64,000 nucleotides of DNA. Source: Thermophilibacter immobilis. Its GTDB lineage: Bacteria > Actinomycetota > Coriobacteriia > Coriobacteriales > Atopobiaceae. The DNA lies in NCBI RefSeq assembly GCF_015277515.1, contig NZ_CP063767.1, positions 558,001 through 622,000 of the forward strand, given 5' to 3'. How positions within the stretch are numbered: the first letter of the stretch is position 1; the number at the start of each line of letters is the position of its first letter. Below the pieces are notes generated by a model. It worked only from the letters and a program-made list of their open reading frames with translations. It made no database searches and had not been told where the DNA came from. Made by a program: the position numbers and the translations under genes. Below, in pieces: positions 54,440 through 63,376 of the stretch.

Positions 54440-55231
54440 ATGGTATCTCTGATACAAGCGATTCTAATTGCGCTGGTTGCGGCCCTGACCTGGCTTGATG
54501 GTGCCTGGCTTGGCGAGATGAAGTTTCGTGAGCCCATCGTGACGGGCTTTCTTGTCGGGCTTATCCTCGGCGACGTGAAGAGCGGGGTAATGATTGGCGC
54601 GCAGCTCCAGCTCATCTGGATGGGAGCGGTGAACATCGGGCCGACCGCGCAGCTTGACATAGGAACGGGCGGTACAATCGGTGCGGCCGTCGCCATTGCG
54701 ACCGGCACGGGTGCCGAGACCGCAATACTGTTCGGTCTGCCCATCTCGGTGCTCATGCAGTTCGTCAATACGCTGCTCATGAGTGCCTATTCTGGTGCGA
54801 TGCTGGTCGCCGATCGAAAGATTGACGAGCTGAGCCTCGGTGGGGTCAACGGGGTCCATTACCTATGCGGCATCATCTCGTTTCTTGCATACTTCCTCTT
54901 CACGTTCCTTCTCATGTACTTTGGCGGTGACTTCATGGGAGGCATCGTCGATGGCTTGCCCGCGTGGGCGTCGACCGGTCTGAACGGCGTTGCCGCCATA
55001 CTGCCGGCCCTCGGGTTTGCGCTGCTCATGAGTATCATCATGGACAAGTCCCTCATTCCATACTTCGTCATCGGGTTTATCCCGATGGCCTTCATCGGGC
55101 ATGACATGTCCATGGTGGGAATCGTTGCGATTGCGACTTCCATTGCCGCCATCATCTTCATGCTTCGCAACGTCAACCAGGATGCCGTCGTCAAGCAGGC
55201 CTCTGACGTCGACGACGAGTGGGAGGACTAG
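54440..55231 (+). CDS. PTS mannose/fructose/sorbose-family EIIC
   Basis: A 263-residue membrane subunit. It has about seven hydrophobic segments and the family stretches MKFREPIVTGFLVGLILGD and GAQLQLIWMGAVNIGPTAQLDIGTGG, with the G-A-Q-L-Q motif typical of mannose-class EIIC. ATG 54440 has an AGTAGGGGG site. It is the first gene of the run IIC-IID-IIB-SIS-IIA-GntR, whose order and close spacing imply one transcript. The sugar is unknown; see the SIS gene. Confidence 0.92.
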   Translation: MVSLIQAILIALVAALTWLDGAWLGEMKFREPIVTGFLVGLILGDVKSGVMIGAQLQLIWMGAVNIGPTAQLDIGTGGTIGAAVAIATGTGAETAILFGLPISVLMQFVNTLLMSAYSGAMLVADRKIDELSLGGVNGVHYLCGIISFLAYFLFTFLLMYFGGDFMGGIVDGLPAWASTGLNGVAAILPALGFALLMSIIMDKSLIPYFVIGFIPMAFIGHDMSMVGIVAIATSIAAIIFMLRNVNQDAVVKQASDVDDEWED

Positions 55232-55235
55232 AGCC

Positions 55236-56174
55236 ATGGTAGAGATAAAGGACATCGATATTGTCTCATCCGATGACGATGCCTCGAGCGTATCGGGAGC
55301 GTTCGGGCAGTCTGGCCCCGCGAGCCAGCCCGAACACGGCAAGAGGGACATCCTCTCCTCGGACGAGTTTGGTTTGACCAAAGGTGACTTCACGAAGATC
55401 TTCTGGCGGAGCTTCACCCTGCTCGGGTCTTTCAACTACGAGAGGATGGAAGGCCTCGGCTTCCTCTACTCGATCATGCCTGCGCTTCGCAAGATCTACA
55501 AGGATGACTCCGAGGGTCTCAAGGCCGCCATGCACCGGCACATTGCCGCCTTCAACATGACGGTCGCGCCGTCCCCGTTCGTCATGGGCCTCACCATCGC
55601 CATGGAGGAGAATGCGAAGAAGGATGCCTCGATGGACCCAGCTTCCATCAACGCGATGAAGGTCTCGCTCATGGGACCGCTCTCCGGCATCGGCGACACC
55701 TTCTTCTGGGGGATCTTCCGCATCCTGGCTTGCTCGCTCGCATTGGGCTTCGCGACGCAGGGCAACCCGGTCGCACCGCTCGTCCTCCTTGTCGTCTTCA
55801 ACCTTCCGAACTTCCTGACGAGGTGGTTTGGTCTCAGGATCGGCTATACGAAGGGGAGCTCATTGCTCGCCTCGCTCGAGAAGAGTGGTCACATGAAGCT
55901 CTTCACGCACTGCGCGGGCATAGTGGGGGCGGTGTCGATCGGTGCCATGATTGCGACGCTCGTCGTGATCAGCTGCCCGCTCACATTCAACGTTGCTGGC
56001 CAGGACATCCTCATGCAGGACTACCTCGATCAGATCCTGCCCGGTCTACTGCCCCTGGTTGCGACCCTGTGCATCTTCTTCTCAATCAAGAGGGGCATCA
56101 AGACCCCAGTTATCATCCTTGGAATCATCGTGGTCGGTTTCGCGCTGGGCGTCCTTGGCGTCATAGCGCTGTAA
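55236..56174 (+). CDS. PTS mannose/fructose/sorbose-family EIID
   Basis: A 312-residue membrane subunit that pairs with EIIC. The first 45 residues are acidic and Ser-rich, a poorly conserved extension. Then comes the family opening LTKGDFTKIFWRSFTLLGSFNYERMEGLGFLYSIMPAL, with HIAAFNMTVAPSPFVMGL and SLMGPLSGIGDTFFWG as further marks. Hydrophobic helices follow at the C-terminal end. It starts 4 bp after the IIC stop. Confidence 0.93.
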   Translation: MVEIKDIDIVSSDDDASSVSGAFGQSGPASQPEHGKRDILSSDEFGLTKGDFTKIFWRSFTLLGSFNYERMEGLGFLYSIMPALRKIYKDDSEGLKAAMHRHIAAFNMTVAPSPFVMGLTIAMEENAKKDASMDPASINAMKVSLMGPLSGIGDTFFWGIFRILACSLALGFATQGNPVAPLVLLVVFNLPNFLTRWFGLRIGYTKGSSLLASLEKSGHMKLFTHCAGIVGAVSIGAMIATLVVISCPLTFNVAGQDILMQDYLDQILPGLLPLVATLCIFFSIKRGIKTPVIILGIIVVGFALGVLGVIAL

Positions 56175-56183
56175 GGAGGAGAC

Positions 56184-56672
56184 GTGGCAATCGTAGACGT
56201 ACGAATCGACGATCGGCTCGTGCATGGGCAGGTCTGCAGCAACTGGATCCCCTACTACTCGCTTGACCGCATCGTGATCGTTGATGACGAGATCTCCCAG
56301 GACGAGCAGCGCAAGGCCATCCTCAAGCTCGGTTGTGCGGGACGCTGCAAGCTCTCCGTCTTTGATGCCGTCAAGGCTGCCGACAAGTTCTCGCGGGGGA
56401 TTGACGAGGGAATCAGGGTGATGATTCTCTGCAACCGTCCCAGACCTCTCGTGCAGATGATGGGGAGCGGCTTCAAGGTCGACCACGTAACCGTGGGCAA
56501 CATGTCGACGAAGCAGGACGCGCGGCAGATCCACAACAACACGTTCGTCTCCCCGGACGAGGCGCGTGACTTCGGGGAGCTGGTCGCGCAGGGCGTCCCC
56601 ATCTGGTCGTGGATCGTGCCCACGGAGACGCGGAAGGACATCACCAGCCTATTCGAAGCGAGGGAAGGGTAG
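56184..56672 (+). CDS. PTS mannose/fructose/sorbose-family EIIB
   Basis: A 162-residue cytosolic phosphocarrier. The phosphorylated His14 is in RIDDRLVHGQVCSNW. The rest follows the IIB-man fold, with IVIVDDEISQDEQRK and the VTVGNMSTKQDARQIHNNTFVSPDEARDFGELVAQGV stretch. It starts with GTG after a GGAGGAG site, 9 bp after the IID gene. Confidence 0.93.
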   Translation: MAIVDVRIDDRLVHGQVCSNWIPYYSLDRIVIVDDEISQDEQRKAILKLGCAGRCKLSVFDAVKAADKFSRGIDEGIRVMILCNRPRPLVQMMGSGFKVDHVTVGNMSTKQDARQIHNNTFVSPDEARDFGELVAQGVPIWSWIVPTETRKDITSLFEAREG

Positions 56673-56677
56673 CAGAA

Positions 56678-57772
56678 ATGCAGCAGACCGTATTGGACAA
56701 CATCAACAACCAGCCCGTGGTTCTGCGACGCGTCTTGGACGAGAGAGGGACCTTCGTTGACCCCTTTGTCGCGAAGTTGCATGAGCACCAGATAGAGAAG
56801 GTCATCTTCCTGGGTTCTGGGACCTCGTACAACGTGTCGACCATAGCCTCGTACTACTTCAAGCACCTTGTTGGGATGCCCGCCGAGGCATACTACCCGA
56901 CCGTCTTCAAGAACCACGAGAGTCCCGACTGGACGGGGCTCGTCGACCATGCGCGCATCCTCTGCGTCGGCGTGAGCCAGTCGGGAACGTCCGTGTCCAC
57001 CTGTGAGGCCATGGAGCACGCTCGCTCGCTCGGCTGCAGGACCCTTGCAATTACGGGAGACCTTGAGAGCGAGATAACGCGACATGTCGACGTGACGACC
57101 CACCTTCTTGTGGGAGAGGAGCTCACCCCTCCCGAGACGAAGGGCTACACCGTCTCCGTGCTGAGCGTCCTGCTGTGGGCGGTCGAGGCTGGTCGTGAGA
57201 GGGGATCCCTGTCCCAGGAGGAGGCAGACGGGCTCATTCGAGAGACGCAGGGCGTGGTCGACGGATTCCAGGATGTGTTGGACGAGGGGCTAGGCTGGTA
57301 CGAGCGAAACAAGACGTCAATCGTGAGCAGCGATAGGCTCTACGTCCTGGGCTATGGCGTGGACTACGGCTCCATGCTCGAGGGGATGCTCAAGGTGGGC
57401 GAGATGCTGCGCGTCCCGACAATCGGCTATGAGATGGAGGAATACTCCCATGGTCCCACGATGGCCCTCAAGCCCAACCAGACCATCCTCATGATCGGTA
57501 CCGATGACGTCGAGTTCGAACGTCTCCTCACCTTCCGCAAGACGTACCGGAAGTATACGGACAGGGTCCACGTGATAACGTGCCGCGATCTTCCCGACGC
57601 GGACGGCCGGGACCTCGTGTTCAGCCTGAAGGCAAGCAAGTACCTGGCACCCCTTCTATACACCGTTCCCTTCCAGTACCTTGCCGCAAGGGGCGCTGCT
57701 GACATCTATATCGACACGAACGTCGACCCTTGTGCCGAACCGCTCTCGCACTACCCGACGGAACGGGTGTGA
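56678..57772 (+). CDS. SIS-domain sugar isomerase/deglycase, GlmS-isomerase-like
   Basis: A 364-residue cytosolic protein with two SIS domains. The start (NINNQPVVLRRVL) resembles the linker before the isomerase half of GlmS. The first SIS domain has FLGSGTSYNVSTIASYYF and VGVSQSGTSVSTCEAMEHA; the second has LYVLGYGVDYGSMLEGMLKVGEML and EEYSHGPTMAL with a likely catalytic Glu/His. GlmS-like proteins without glutaminase include fructoselysine- and glucoselysine-6-phosphate deglycases and amino-sugar isomerases. Its position between IIB and IIA of a mannose-family PTS, as in gfr-type operons, makes an Amadori-product or amino-sugar substrate likely. Confidence 0.8.
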   Translation: MQQTVLDNINNQPVVLRRVLDERGTFVDPFVAKLHEHQIEKVIFLGSGTSYNVSTIASYYFKHLVGMPAEAYYPTVFKNHESPDWTGLVDHARILCVGVSQSGTSVSTCEAMEHARSLGCRTLAITGDLESEITRHVDVTTHLLVGEELTPPETKGYTVSVLSVLLWAVEAGRERGSLSQEEADGLIRETQGVVDGFQDVLDEGLGWYERNKTSIVSSDRLYVLGYGVDYGSMLEGMLKVGEMLRVPTIGYEMEEYSHGPTMALKPNQTILMIGTDDVEFERLLTFRKTYRKYTDRVHVITCRDLPDADGRDLVFSLKASKYLAPLLYTVPFQYLAARGAADIYIDTNVDPCAEPLSHYPTERV

Positions 57773-57776
57773 CGAG

Positions 57777-58199
57777 ATGGTCAGATTCGTCGTCGCAAGC
57801 CATGCGAGCCTTGCACGTGGTCTGGTCAGTGCCGTGGAGCTCATCTTGGGACTCCAGAGGGATTTTGCGGTGGTTGAGTTGCTTCCCGGCGAGACGAACA
57901 CGGAGCTTTGCGCAAAGGTCGACGCCACCCTGGGGGAAGCGAACGAGTCGGACGGAACCATGGTGTTCTGCGACCTTCTCGGTGGGTCTCCGTTCCAGGC
58001 TTTCGCAATCTGCTCGCTCGGACGGGAGGACATGAGGGTCGTCTATGGCACGAACCTCGGCATGTTGCTCGAGATGACCGTCCTCAGAAACGACGGTGCC
58101 TCTCTTGACGAGATTGCGTCCAAGGTGGAAGAGGTCGGCAGGGCGCAGATCGGTGTGCTTGTGGACCAGTTTGACCCCTTGGACGATGACGACTTCTAA
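57777..58199 (+). CDS. PTS mannose/fructose-family EIIA
   Basis: A 140-residue cytosolic phosphocarrier. The phosphorylated His9 is in VVASHASLA. FCDLLGGSPFQAF, a typical stretch of IIA-man, follows at residues 63-75, and the chain ends in an acidic tail. It starts 4 bp after the SIS gene. It completes the IIABCD set. Confidence 0.92.
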   Translation: MVRFVVASHASLARGLVSAVELILGLQRDFAVVELLPGETNTELCAKVDATLGEANESDGTMVFCDLLGGSPFQAFAICSLGREDMRVVYGTNLGMLLEMTVLRNDGASLDEIASKVEEVGRAQIGVLVDQFDPLDDDDF

Positions 58200-58329
58200 A
58201 GACCGGGAGCCTTATCGTAAGATGGCATGGCGGAGGACCTTCCGTTCCTCTGCCATGCCATCGAGACGCGGAATGGGCGAAGGTCTGCCTCGTCTTGTGA
58301 GGGGGATAGCACAAGTGGGATTGGATGCC

Positions 58330-59076
58330 ATGAATCTCGATTACATCGTCATAGATCGTACGTCTACCGTTCCGCTCTATGAGCAGCTTCGCGTCTGTAT
58401 ATCCGATGCGATACGTCGGGGGGTCCTGAAGGCGAGCATGCAGCTCCCGACCGAGAACGAGATCATCGAGAGCTGTGGTGTGTCGCGTCAGGTGGTGCGA
58501 CAGGCCTACGGTGCCCTCGTGCAGAACGGTCAGGTGATACGCGAGAGAGGTCGCGGCACCTTCGTCAAGGCCGAGAACTACGGTGTGTTCATGAACAAGC
58601 TGATGAGCTACCAAGAGGAGCTTGCGCTGAGCGGAAAGGTCCCCAAGACGGAGGTGCTGGCTGCCTGCCGACGGAGCACGCCCGAGGAACTGTCCGGTCC
58701 ATCCGACCTGGGTGATTCCGAGTGCTTCTATCTGGAGAGACTGAGAAGCGCCGACGGGAAGGCCTCGGTCCACATCCAGACCTATCTTCCGTACTCGCGG
58801 TTCCCTGGAATCGAGAGGTTCGACTTCGCGGCCCTCTCTCTCTATCACACACTGGCAAAGGAGTACGGCGTCCACCTGCGCGACGCGAAGAGGTCGTTGA
58901 GTGCCGAGAATGCCTCCGACAGGGAGGCCGGGCTGCTTGGCGTCGAGACCGGTAAGGCGCTGCTCCTTCTTGAAAGCCATACCTTCGACCGCAATGGGGG
59001 CCTGGTGGAAGTGAGCTTCGAGCACTTCGCAGGCGACACGTGTCATTACGAGTTCGAGGTTGCCGCCGGAAGGTAA
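58330..59076 (+). CDS. GntR-family regulator of the HutC/UTRA subgroup
   Basis: A 248-residue repressor. The N-terminal winged helix shows VPLYEQLRVCISDAIRRGVL, LPTENEIIESCGVSRQVVRQAYGALVQNGQVIRERGRGTFV. The C-terminal UTRA ligand-binding domain covers about residues 85-245. Its place as the last gene of the PTS operon, after 130 bp, suggests that it senses the phosphorylated sugar and represses the operon. The ATG at 58330 has a weak ribosome-binding site; TTG 58321 is an alternative. Confidence 0.9.
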   Translation: MNLDYIVIDRTSTVPLYEQLRVCISDAIRRGVLKASMQLPTENEIIESCGVSRQVVRQAYGALVQNGQVIRERGRGTFVKAENYGVFMNKLMSYQEELALSGKVPKTEVLAACRRSTPEELSGPSDLGDSECFYLERLRSADGKASVHIQTYLPYSRFPGIERFDFAALSLYHTLAKEYGVHLRDAKRSLSAENASDREAGLLGVETGKALLLLESHTFDRNGGLVEVSFEHFAGDTCHYEFEVAAGR

Positions 59077-59148
59077 TCCCGGCGGGCGAATGAGCTGCTC
59101 GCGTTGACCGTGACCATTCCCCAGGCAACGTCCTCGGCAGACGGGACC

Positions 59149-59496
59149 CTACGCGTTGAACACGTACCTGTCCAGTCGGTCGAACGCCTCGACCACGCGG
59201 GAGTACGGCAGCGCCAGGTTCATACGGATGTGGCACGGCCCGTGGAAGGGGCGGCCGTCCTGCCAGAGGACCCCGACCTCCATGCCGGCCCTCTGCAGCT
59301 TGTCGATCGTCTTGCCGTGCTCGGCGCACCATTCGGTGCAGTCGAGGAACAGCATGTAGGTACCCTCGGGCCTTGCCACCTCGACGCCGTGGAACCTCTT
59401 CTGGATGAAGTCGACGGCATAATCGACGTTGCCCTTGAGGACCTGGCACAGCTCATCGACCCACTCGTGGCCCTCCGGTCCGTACGCACCGATCAA
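59149..59496 (-). pseudogene. 3' fragment of a MalY/PatB-type PLP aminotransferase gene
   Basis: About 115 C-terminal residues of a cystathionine beta-lyase-like aminotransferase. GAYGPEGHEWVDELCQVLKG and the late PEGTYMLFLDCTEW, with the final HIRMNLALPYSRVVEAFDRL, are the C-terminal domain of that family, whose members have about 390 residues. The first 270 or so residues, including the PLP lysine, are absent. The break coincides with the 18-bp repeat that marks the right border of the island. No ribosome-binding site precedes the remaining open frame. Confidence 0.8.
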
Positions 59497-59498
59497 CG

Positions 59499-59516
59499 CC
59501 CGCCCGCTTTGTCAAG
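59499..59516 (+). repeat. 18-bp direct repeat, right border of the island
   Basis: Identical to 46901-46918. The truncated MalY/PatB fragment ends 2 bp to its left and murI starts about 100 bp to its right. Confidence 0.6.
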
Positions 59517-59564
59517 CCACATGCCAGCCCCATGCCCGGCGGGCACGCCCCCGACGTCATGCGC

Positions 59565-59570
59565 TATGCT
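59565..59570 (+). promoter_or_regulatory. Possible -10 box (TATGCT) for murI
   Basis: It lies 44 bp before the murI start codon; no clear -35 box. Confidence 0.3.
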
Positions 59571-59614
59571 GGTTCGTACCACGTGGGGGCAAAGGGGCAA
59601 GGGGGCAGGCGAGG

Positions 59615-60397
59615 ATGGGCAAGCGTTCGGCAGACGGCTTCGTGGGGGTCTTCGACTCCGGCGTCGGAGGCATCAGCGTGCTGCGCGCGCTCGTCCGCGA
59701 GCTGCCCCACGAGGACTTCCGCTACTTCGGCGACTCCGCCCACGCCCCCTATGGCGAGAAGTCCGAGGACGAGGTGCTCGACCTCTCTCGCGCCATCGTG
59801 GGGCGCCTGTGCGACGAGGGCGCCAAGGCCATCGTGGTCGCGTGCAACACAGCGACCTCCGTCGCGGCTCCCACGCTGCGCCGAGAGCGCCCCGGCCTGC
59901 CGATCGTGGGCATCGAGCCGGCGCTCAAGCCTGCGACGGAGGCCACGAACCACGGGCGCATCCTCGTCATGGCCACGCCCGTCACGTTGCGCCTCGACAA
60001 GTACCACGAGCTCGCGCAGACGTACGGTGCGCACTCGGAGGTCGTCTCGGTCCCGTGCCCGGGCCTCGCGTCGCGCATCGAACGCGGCAACCTCGACGCC
60101 CCCGACCTCGCCCGGCTGATCGAGGGACTCGTGGGCCGCTACGCGGATAATGCGCGCTCCGTGGTCCTGGGCTGTACCCACTACCCCTTCGTGCGCGCGC
60201 AGATCGACCGTGCCCTGGGCGGGGGCGTCTCCTTCTTTGACGGCGGTGCCGGGACGGCCCGCCGGCTCAGGTGCCGCCTGGAGGAGACCGAGCTCGTCTC
60301 CGGGCGCGCGCGACCTGGCCGCATCGAGCTCGCCTCGAGCGAGGACACCCCCGCCCAGCTGGCGCTCTATCGCGAGTTTCTCACGCTTCCGCTCTAG
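59615..60397 (+). CDS. murI: Glutamate racemase
   Basis: A 260-residue cytosolic enzyme that makes D-glutamate for peptidoglycan. The two catalytic cysteines are Cys77 in VACNTAT and Cys187 in LGCTHYP. GVFDSGVGGISVLRAL near the N-terminus and YFGDSAHAPYG are typical. ATG 59615 lies after a GGCGAGG stretch; the frame is open upstream, but that part crosses the island border. It is convergent with degV. Confidence 0.94.
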   Translation: MGKRSADGFVGVFDSGVGGISVLRALVRELPHEDFRYFGDSAHAPYGEKSEDEVLDLSRAIVGRLCDEGAKAIVVACNTATSVAAPTLRRERPGLPIVGIEPALKPATEATNHGRILVMATPVTLRLDKYHELAQTYGAHSEVVSVPCPGLASRIERGNLDAPDLARLIEGLVGRYADNARSVVLGCTHYPFVRAQIDRALGGGVSFFDGGAGTARRLRCRLEETELVSGRARPGRIELASSEDTPAQLALYREFLTLPL

Positions 60398-60433
60398 GCG
60401 GCCGGGCGGGGGCGGCGCCGGGCAGCCGGAATC

Positions 60434-61324
60434 CTACTGCTGCGTGCGCGGCTTGCCCCAGAAGAACAGCGCCACGGTGCCGGGGCCGGTATGGCAGCCG
60501 ATCGTGGCGCCGATGGGAAAGATCTCGACCCTGCCGTCGAGCTTGGGGAACTTCTCCTCGACGCGGCGCGCGAGCTCGCGGGCGTCGTCGAGGCACTCGG
60601 ACTGGCAGATGAAGCACTTCTGGTCGTAGTCCAGGCCGCCCTCGGCGAGCTGCTCCATGAGCTCCAGGTCGCGCGCGATCGCGCGGGCCTTGGTGCGGAT
60701 CTTCTCTTTGACCCTGAGCGAGCCGTCGGGCGCCACGTCCATGACGGGGCAGATCTTGAGCAGGCCGCCCATGACGCCGGCTGCCCTGGAGATGCGCCCG
60801 CCCCGCACGAAGAAGGTGAGGTCGGACGAGAAGAACCAGTGGTTGACCTTTTCGCGGTGCTCCGTGGCCCAGGTTGCGAGCTCCTCGACGCCCATGCCCT
60901 CGTCGCGCAGGTCGGCGAGCTTGTCCATGAGAAGGCCGTAGCCCGAGGAGGCGGCCAGCGAGTCCACGACGAGGACCTTGCGCTCGGGGTACTTCCTGGA
61001 GAGCTCCTCGGCGGCGGAGCAGGCCGAACCGTAGGTCCCCGAGATGCCGGTGGAGAGGCACACGTGCAGGACGTCTTGCCCCTGCTTGAGGAAGCGCTCG
61101 AAGTGCTCGAGGTACTCGCCGGCGCTTATCTGCGAGGTCTTGACGCCCTCGCCGGCGAGCATCTTGGCGTAGAGCTGGGCGGGGGGAGTGGTGACGCCGA
61201 AGTCGTCCTTGTGGGTCTTGTCGCCGAGCTGGTAGTTGAAGCAAAGGTAGGTGATGTTGCGTCGCCCAAGCCACTCGTGCGTGAGGTCCACGGTTGAGCA
61301 GCAGCTAAGAACGTAGCCGGCCAT
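60434..61324 (-). CDS. DegV-family fatty-acid-binding protein
   Basis: A 296-residue cytosolic two-domain protein. The family stretches VLHVCLSTGISGTYGSA (lipid head-group binding) and FFVRGGRISRAAGVMGGLLKICPVM are present, and the chain ends with GCHTGPGTVALFF. Members bind fatty acids, and FakB-type members hand them to the kinase FakA; no fakA gene is visible here. The start has a good AAAGGAG site. Confidence 0.9.
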   Translation of the reverse strand: MAGYVLSCCSTVDLTHEWLGRRNITYLCFNYQLGDKTHKDDFGVTTPPAQLYAKMLAGEGVKTSQISAGEYLEHFERFLKQGQDVLHVCLSTGISGTYGSACSAAEELSRKYPERKVLVVDSLAASSGYGLLMDKLADLRDEGMGVEELATWATEHREKVNHWFFSSDLTFFVRGGRISRAAGVMGGLLKICPVMDVAPDGSLRVKEKIRTKARAIARDLELMEQLAEGGLDYDQKCFICQSECLDDARELARRVEEKFPKLDGRVEIFPIGATIGCHTGPGTVALFFWGKPRTQQ

Positions 61325-61396
61325 GAGGCTCCTTTCGTTGGAAACAACGCTCAGGATACCCCATGCCGGCCGCGTTTTAGATTCGCAGGGGGCCCT

Positions 61397-62077
61397 TTAC
61401 AGGCCCATGTCCCTCTTCAGGCGCGCGAGCTCGTCATCGACCGCCGCGCCGTCCGCCGCGCTCGCGTACTTGGCCTCGAGGCCCACCGTCGCGTCGACGG
61501 GCTGCTCGTTGAGCTCGCTCATGGCGTCGGCGGTGTCGAGCATGCGGTCGGCCTTCTCCTCCATGCGGTTGAACGCCTCGAGGGCGCTCTCCGCGCGGTC
61601 GGACTGGGACGTGAAGCCCGCGACCTTCTCCTGCGTCTTGGCGACCGCGACCTTGGCCTTGATGGTGTCGCGGCGGCTCTTGAGCCCCTCGATGTCGCTC
61701 ACGAGCTTGTCGTGCATCTGACGCATCTTGGTCGCGTTGGCGTGGGCGGCCTCGTAGGCCTTCTGGAGCTCGGCCCCCTTGGTGTCGAACTGCTGCTTCT
61801 TGGCCAGAAACGCGCGGGCGTCGTCCTCGTTGCCGGCGGCGAGCGCCTTGCGCGCGAGCGACTCCATGCGCGTCACCTGCGCGACGTTGTCGTCCACGAG
61901 GCGCTTGGCGCGGGCCTCCTCGGCCATGACGCCGGCGGTCTCGCGCTTGACCTCGGCCAGCGAGTCGGTGAGCTCGATCAGGTACTGGTCGACCATCTTG
62001 GCGGGGTCCTCCGCCTTGTCGAGCAGGTCGTTGATGTTGGCCTTGATGATGGTGGTGAAGCGGTCCAGGATGCCCAT
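61397..62077 (-). CDS. pspA: PspA/IM30-family protein
   Basis: A 226-residue coiled-coil membrane-associated protein that protects the cell envelope under stress. The N-terminal amphipathic helix MGILDRFTTIIKANINDLLDKAEDP and the PAKMVDQYLIELTDSLAEVKRET region match PspA/Vipp1. Four long helices with heptads follow. It lies 27 bp downstream of the TPM-domain gene, so both are likely to be one operon. Confidence 0.93.
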   Translation of the reverse strand: MGILDRFTTIIKANINDLLDKAEDPAKMVDQYLIELTDSLAEVKRETAGVMAEEARAKRLVDDNVAQVTRMESLARKALAAGNEDDARAFLAKKQQFDTKGAELQKAYEAAHANATKMRQMHDKLVSDIEGLKSRRDTIKAKVAVAKTQEKVAGFTSQSDRAESALEAFNRMEEKADRMLDTADAMSELNEQPVDATVGLEAKYASAADGAAVDDELARLKRDMGL

Positions 62078-62103
62078 GGTGTTGCCCTTCTGTTGGCTTG
62101 CTG

Positions 62104-63273
62104 CTACTGGGACGGCGTTTCGCCGGTAGTGCCCTTGTCCTCGTACTTGGAGGCGAGGTCCTCCAGGTCCTTGTCCCCAAACTTCTCGAGGGGCGTGCTC
62201 AGAATTTCCTCCACCTGCTCTTCATGCGCCTTCTCGCGCGCCCTGCGCTCGAGCTCGTCCTGCTGCTTCTTCTGGCGATGGCGCTGCCACAGGAGCACCC
62301 CCACCACCGATCCGGAGACGATCATCATCACCACGGCGACGGTGGTGCCCGTGGACGTGGTGGCCATGATGGTCGAGGCGGTCCGGGAGAAGGATTGCGA
62401 GAAGATCTCCTCCTCGCTGAGCGAGTAGTCGTCGTAGGCATCCTCGAGGTTGTCGAAGAACGTGCTCAGGGCCTCAGAGTCCATGACCGTGGTCGCCTGG
62501 GAGCCCACGACGTAGCCGTAGTTGTATGCCCCGTCGCCGTCGTCGCAGAAGACGAGAAGGACGTGGCCCTCGTCCTGGAAGAGCTCGTCGTAGAGCGTCT
62601 GGGCGCGGCTCGTGAGCTCGCTCGTCGAGGTGGTCGTGGCGTTGGGCAGGATGTAGACGTACGGCTGGACGCCCGTCTTCTCGTAGAACTCCTTGAGGCC
62701 CGCCTCGAGCGTGCTTGCGCTGTGGATCCAGTTCCCGTCCTCGTCGGTGTAGTAGGCCGTCTGGGTGACGGCTCCGGAGGCCAGGGGGGTGCGTACGTCG
62801 GCGCTCGTGGCCGAGCAGCTGTTCAGCCCAAAGATGATCGCGCCTAGGGCAAAGACGACGACCATGAGCCAGAAGAGGAAGGTGAGACACCCGACGCCGG
62901 ACCGCCGGCCCCCGCGGCCCGACGTCGGTGGGATGGAGTCACCGCCCGGATGCGGGTTTGACGCGTCCGAGCCGTAGCGCGGCGCGTTTATGATGACGGG
63001 GCGCGCGGGGATGCCCCAGAAGAGCGGGCGCCACGGGGACCGCGAGGGCCCCCAATAGGGGTCGCGACGCGGGCCGGGCCCGCCGAAGCCGCCGAACCCA
63101 AAGCCGCCCGACCCACCGTAGCCGCCGGAGCGGCCTCCCGAGGAGCCCCAGCCGCTCGAGCTGCGACCTCCGCCCCCGCCGTGCCCGCCGCCCGAGCTCC
63201 TGCCGCCGCCGAAGCCGCCGCCCGAGCTGCGACCTCCGCCTCCGCCACCAGATGATGAGCCTGACCTACCCAC
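62104..63273 (-). CDS. TPM-domain membrane protein with Gly/Ser-rich N-terminus
   Basis: A 389-residue protein. The first 70 residues are almost wholly Gly, Ser, Arg and Phe repeats. A Pro-rich stretch with the segment PARPVIINAP follows, then a membrane helix (about 130-150) ending near GLNSCSA. The TPM-like domain (about 175-290; LKEFYEKTGVQPYVYILPNATTTSTSELTSRAQTLYDELFQDEGHVLLVFCDD) lies outside, and a second helix near 310-330 leads to a charged cytoplasmic tail. TPM proteins are linked with PspA in membrane-stress systems, and pspA follows here. Confidence 0.82.
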   Translation of the reverse strand: MGRSGSSSGGGGGGRSSGGGFGGGRSSGGGHGGGGGRSSSGWGSSGGRSGGYGGSGGFGFGGFGGPGPRRDPYWGPSRSPWRPLFWGIPARPVIINAPRYGSDASNPHPGGDSIPPTSGRGGRRSGVGCLTFLFWLMVVVFALGAIIFGLNSCSATSADVRTPLASGAVTQTAYYTDEDGNWIHSASTLEAGLKEFYEKTGVQPYVYILPNATTTSTSELTSRAQTLYDELFQDEGHVLLVFCDDGDGAYNYGYVVGSQATTVMDSEALSTFFDNLEDAYDDYSLSEEEIFSQSFSRTASTIMATTSTGTTVAVVMMIVSGSVVGVLLWQRHRQKKQQDELERRAREKAHEEQVEEILSTPLEKFGDKDLEDLASKYEDKGTTGETPSQ

Positions 63274-63376
63274 GCGATGCCCCTCTCGATGGCGCCGAGG
63301 CGCGACTTAGCTTGTGGGGATTATCCCCCGAGCTCGGCCCGGAAGTCGAGGCACTCTGAGAAGGGGTCCGTGGCCA

